A stretch of DNA of 33,045 nt from assembly GCA_003646415.1 (NCBI GenBank), contig QNFS01000006.1, positions 1-33,045 on the forward strand, written 5' to 3'. A program made the position numbers and the translations under genes. How positions within the stretch are numbered: the first letter of the stretch is position 1; the number at the start of each line of letters is the position of its first letter. Positions 30,053 through 33,045 of this stretch are shown here, one piece after another. This stretch comes from Gammaproteobacteria bacterium. Lineage in GTDB: Bacteria > Pseudomonadota > Gammaproteobacteria > Pseudomonadales > Halieaceae. Under the pieces are notes generated by a model that ran no database searches, was not told the origin of the DNA, and was given only the letters and a program-made list of their open reading frames with translations.

Positions 30053-31870
30053 TCATTCTAGCTCTTGTGACTTTAGGGCGCCTCCATCAAATGTCGCCAG
30101 CGACAGTTCCCTGTGGATACGTAATTGCGGGTCCATGCTGAGCAGGCCTGTGTTGCCCCTGAGTAGCCAATCGGGGCCAGCCTGTAACCGGCGGAAGCCC
30201 GATTGCAGCAGGAAGGCATCTGCGCCCAGGGCATTGAGGCGGGTGTAATTGTCGCTGCCGGTATCACCGGCAGCTATGGCTACTCGCAGGCCGGGGTTGG
30301 AGCCCAGCAGCCAGGGTGTTTCCACCAGGTTAATACCGTTCAAGTCCCTGTCCCGCGCATCGGGAATGCCACTGTAAATACTGGAAGTGGCGTAGACCGG
30401 GAGGTTTCCGGCGTAGTGGAAAGCCAGTAACGGTTTGATGGAGCGTGTCTCGGCGCCATTGCGGCTGAGCAGGAATATCACTTCGGGGTCCTGGCGGCGG
30501 CGGGCGGTAAACTCGATATTGGTGGCCAGCATGCTGCGCACATCGCGCGCCCTCTGTTCACTGGCGGGAAGGCCCAGCGCACTTTTTACAGTGGAGGAGT
30601 ATTCATCCTGGTTGGTGTAGGTAACACTGTTGGTGACAGCGCCACCCAACGCTGTCCAGCGCGTCTGCAGGGCCTGCTGCACCTTGTCACCCCAGCCCCC
30701 GGCAGGTCGCACGATCAGCGCTGCGCGGGCGCCCTGGCCAAAGGCGAGCTCAGCGATGCGCTCTGCCTCGTCTTCAGGCGCCAGTGACAGCTGTACCAGG
30801 GCGCTGCCGGTGGCGGGCAGTACCTGATCAATACGGTTTAGCGCCAGTACCGGGATGGGGCGCTCCAGCCGTGTCCCCAACTCAGCCACAGCTTGCTTGC
30901 TGAGAGGTCCGACCACCAGATTCGCGCCTTGACGCAAGGCGTCATCGTAAGCGGTGTTGGCGGACTCGTAGTTGTCCATATCCAATACCAGTATCTCGTA
31001 GTTGCCCTGGCCGGCGGCCCGTGCGGCGTAGTAGTTGGCCAGGTAGCCATCGCGCACCGCCTTGCCCGCAGGGGCCAGTCGCCCACTGAGGGGGAGCATA
31101 AGTGCGACCTTGTCCAGTGGTGGGGCCTGTTGTAGCAGGTAGTTGAGGCCGCCGGGGAGGGGTGTTGCCGCCGGATGCCCCGCATTATTACTACGCCACA
31201 CGGACAGGCTGTTGTTTGCCAGGCTGTGGCTATCGCGGCTGAGCAGGGCGAGTTCCAGCCAACCCCACCACTGAGGTTCTGTTGCAGCAGACAACGCGGT
31301 TTGCAGCTGCCTGGTATCGACTCGCTGCAGGTCTCGCCAGATGCCGCGTTTCAATGCGGCGGCACTTTCCGCGGGCGCCCGGCGCAGGATTTGGTCTGCC
31401 AGCTGAGCGCTTTGAAGGTTATCCCCCGACATTTCTATAATGTGACGCCTGAAGTTGAAGATGCGGTACTGCAGGGCGCCATTCATTCCGGCGTAGGTCA
31501 ACTGTTTGAGTTGTGCCAGGGCCTGTGCCTGGTGGCCACGGGAATACGCAATGCGAGCCTCCAGGTAACCGAGGTAGATGCGGTCATCGGCAGTTAACTG
31601 CTCTGGTGGCACATCTTGCAGGGCGACGCTGGCCGACATCCAGTCAAACCCTGCGAGAGAGTGCTCGGCGCTGCTGAATTGCACACTGAACTCGCTGTGA
31701 GGGAGTGTCAGGGAAATACTCTGTTTCTGCGGCTGCACAACCACCGGAGGTGGTGTCGGTTCGGTGCTCTTCTGTTCAGGTGTGCCAGAGCAGCCCCACA
31801 GGCCCAGGATTAGCAGGGTCATGCTTATCGCCGGGAGGCGGTTCTGTCGCTTGGGTGGAGAGTGCCTCAT
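30053..31870 (-). CDS. lpoA: Penicillin-binding protein activator LpoA
   Basis: Lipobox ILGLWGCSG; TPR-like N-domain, periplasmic-binding-like C-domain VALMLPLSGRLAPAGKAVRDGYLANYY...LVVGPLSKQAV. Confidence 0.93.
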   Translation of the reverse strand: MRHSPPKRQNRLPAISMTLLILGLWGCSGTPEQKSTEPTPPPVVVQPQKQSISLTLPHSEFSVQFSSAEHSLAGFDWMSASVALQDVPPEQLTADDRIYLGYLEARIAYSRGHQAQALAQLKQLTYAGMNGALQYRIFNFRRHIIEMSGDNLQSAQLADQILRRAPAESAAALKRGIWRDLQRVDTRQLQTALSAATEPQWWGWLELALLSRDSHSLANNSLSVWRSNNAGHPAATPLPGGLNYLLQQAPPLDKVALMLPLSGRLAPAGKAVRDGYLANYYAARAAGQGNYEILVLDMDNYESANTAYDDALRQGANLVVGPLSKQAVAELGTRLERPIPVLALNRIDQVLPATGSALVQLSLAPEDEAERIAELAFGQGARAALIVRPAGGWGDKVQQALQTRWTALGGAVTNSVTYTNQDEYSSTVKSALGLPASEQRARDVRSMLATNIEFTARRRQDPEVIFLLSRNGAETRSIKPLLAFHYAGNLPVYATSSIYSGIPDARDRDLNGINLVETPWLLGSNPGLRVAIAAGDTGSDNYTRLNALGADAFLLQSGFRRLQAGPDWLLRGNTGLLSMDPQLRIHRELSLATFDGGALKSQELE

Positions 31871-31956
31871 GCTATGCTTCACCGCTGTGTGTGGGATCCA
31901 TTGTGTGGGTGCTACGTTTGTTGGATAGTAATAGTTCAACATTATAAGGGGAAAAT

Positions 31957-32811
31957 GTGGACTGCGGACTCTATGTTGTAGCGACACCCATTGGCAACTT
32001 CGGTGATATGTCACAACGGGCAGTCGATGTGCTGCAGGCGGCAGACCTTATCGCTGCAGAGGATACCAGACACAGCCAGCGGTTGTTGCAACATTTCGCG
32101 GTCGACACGCCTGTCATGGCCTACCATGATCACAGCGACGAGTGTGCTCAGGGCAGGATCGAAGCCTGTTTGACAACTGGAGGTAGTGTTGCGCTGGTGT
32201 CCGATGCGGGGACGCCGCTGATCTCCGATCCCGGTTACCGCCTGGTGCGCTTCGTGCAGGAGCGGGGCTTTGCCGTGCGGCCTGTACCCGGCGCCTGCGC
32301 CGCCATCGCCGCACTGAGTGTCTGTGGCCTGGCGACGGATCGTTTCCTGTTCGAGGGGTTCCTCCCGGCCAGGAGTGACGCCAGGGCCAATCGCCTGGCC
32401 GGGTTAGAAAGGGAGAACGTCACTCTTATTTTCTATGAGGCACCCCATCGGATAGAGGCCTGTCTGCAGTCAATGGTTGAGGTGCTCGGTGGTGAGCGGG
32501 AGGTGGTAATGGCCAGGGAGATGACCAAGACCTTCGAAACAATCAGGCGGGGTACGCTGGCGGAACTGGCGGAGTTTGTCGCCGGTGATAGTAATCAACA
32601 GAAGGGGGAAATTGTACTGGTGGTTGCCGGCAAGGAGAGAGTCGAGCAGGAACTGGGCGCCGATGTGGCGGCGCTGCTGTCGCGGCTGGCCGAGGAGTTG
32701 CCCGCCAGCCGTGCGGCGGCGGTGGTGGCTGATTGTACCGGCCTGCGTAAAAAACAGTTGTACCAGTACCTCATCGCCATGAAAGAAGATAATGGTAGGG
32801 GTCAGGTCTAG
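31957..32811 (+). CDS. rsmI: 16S rRNA (cytidine-2'-O-)-methyltransferase RsmI (GTG start)
   Basis: GLYVVATPIGNFGDMSQRAVDVLQAADLIAAEDTRHSQRLLQHF...VALVSDAGTPLISDPGYRLVR...VPGACAAIAAL. Confidence 0.97.
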   Translation: MDCGLYVVATPIGNFGDMSQRAVDVLQAADLIAAEDTRHSQRLLQHFAVDTPVMAYHDHSDECAQGRIEACLTTGGSVALVSDAGTPLISDPGYRLVRFVQERGFAVRPVPGACAAIAALSVCGLATDRFLFEGFLPARSDARANRLAGLERENVTLIFYEAPHRIEACLQSMVEVLGGEREVVMAREMTKTFETIRRGTLAELAEFVAGDSNQQKGEIVLVVAGKERVEQELGADVAALLSRLAEELPASRAAAVVADCTGLRKKQLYQYLIAMKEDNGRGQV

Positions 32812-32887
32812 CATTGTAGCCTTTAGCGGTCAGTTACCTGGTCAGGTCCGGTATTAAGGCTACAATGCTAGACCTGACCCCTACCAT
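32792..32887. repeat. Perfect 32-bp inverted repeat (arms 32792-32823 and 32856-32887, 32-nt spacer), REP/MITE-like
   Basis: ATGGTAGGGGTCAGGTCTAGCATTGTAGCCTT ... AAGGCTACAATGCTAGACCTGACCCCTACCAT read directly; GGGGTCAGGTC motif typical of RAYT-associated REP elements. Confidence 0.93.
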
Positions 32888-32889
32888 GC

Positions 32890-32918
32890 TTGCCCTGATT
32901 GCCCACTGTCTGTAGTCT
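32890..32918 (+). promoter_or_regulatory. Candidate sigma-70 promoter for rnpB (TTGCCC - 17 nt - TAGTCT)
   Basis: Spacing and position about 7 nt upstream of the apparent rnpB 5' end. Confidence 0.4.
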
Positions 32919-32925
32919 TGTTGCC

Positions 32926-33045
32926 GAGTCGGTCAGGTGATCGCTTTTCAATCACTCTCGAGTGCTTGGGGGGAGGAAAGTCCGGGCTCCACAGGGCAGG
33001 GTGCCAGGTAACGCCTGGGGGGCGCGAGCCTACGGAAAGTGCAAC
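32926..33045 (+). ncRNA. rnpB: RNase P RNA (5' part, truncated by window end)
   Basis: GGGGAGGAAAGTCCGGGCTCCACAGGGCAGGGTGCCAGGTAACGCCTGGGGGGCGCGAGCCTACGGAAAGTGCAAC: hallmark bacterial type A RNase P RNA core. Confidence 0.97.

Overview
This 33 kb window is conserved gammaproteobacterial housekeeping chromosome. Gene order follows the gatA-mreB-rng-yhdP ... rpoN-lpt-kdsD ... hisGD ... rplM-rpsI-ssp-lpoA-rsmI-rnpB block known from Pseudomonas-like genomes. I see no phage, defence island, CRISPR array or intact transposase gene, and no convincing new multi-gene system. The interesting part is what is missing or collapsed. (1) Between rpsI and sspA the bc1-complex operon petABC is reduced to a scar of about 130 bp: the petA start codon and first ~20 codons run directly into the last ~22 codons of petC. 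(2) kdsC and lptC are absent between kdsD and lptA, and a short stretch there looks like a decayed lptC tail. (3) mlaFED, mlaB and murA are missing around a lone mlaC and ibaG. (4) nit, tldD and pmbA are absent beside yhdP/darP, and hisC is absent after hisD. Other signals: a perfect 32-bp inverted repeat (REP/MITE-like) that supplies the rsmI stop codon just upstream of rnpB; a 9-nt tandem repeat encoding an acidic SPE/SFE tail on a YhcB (DUF1043) protein; and an mreC gene whose conserved N-terminus starts upstream of any canonical start codon, at an apparent ATC. All family calls come from reading the translations by eye; no searches were run.
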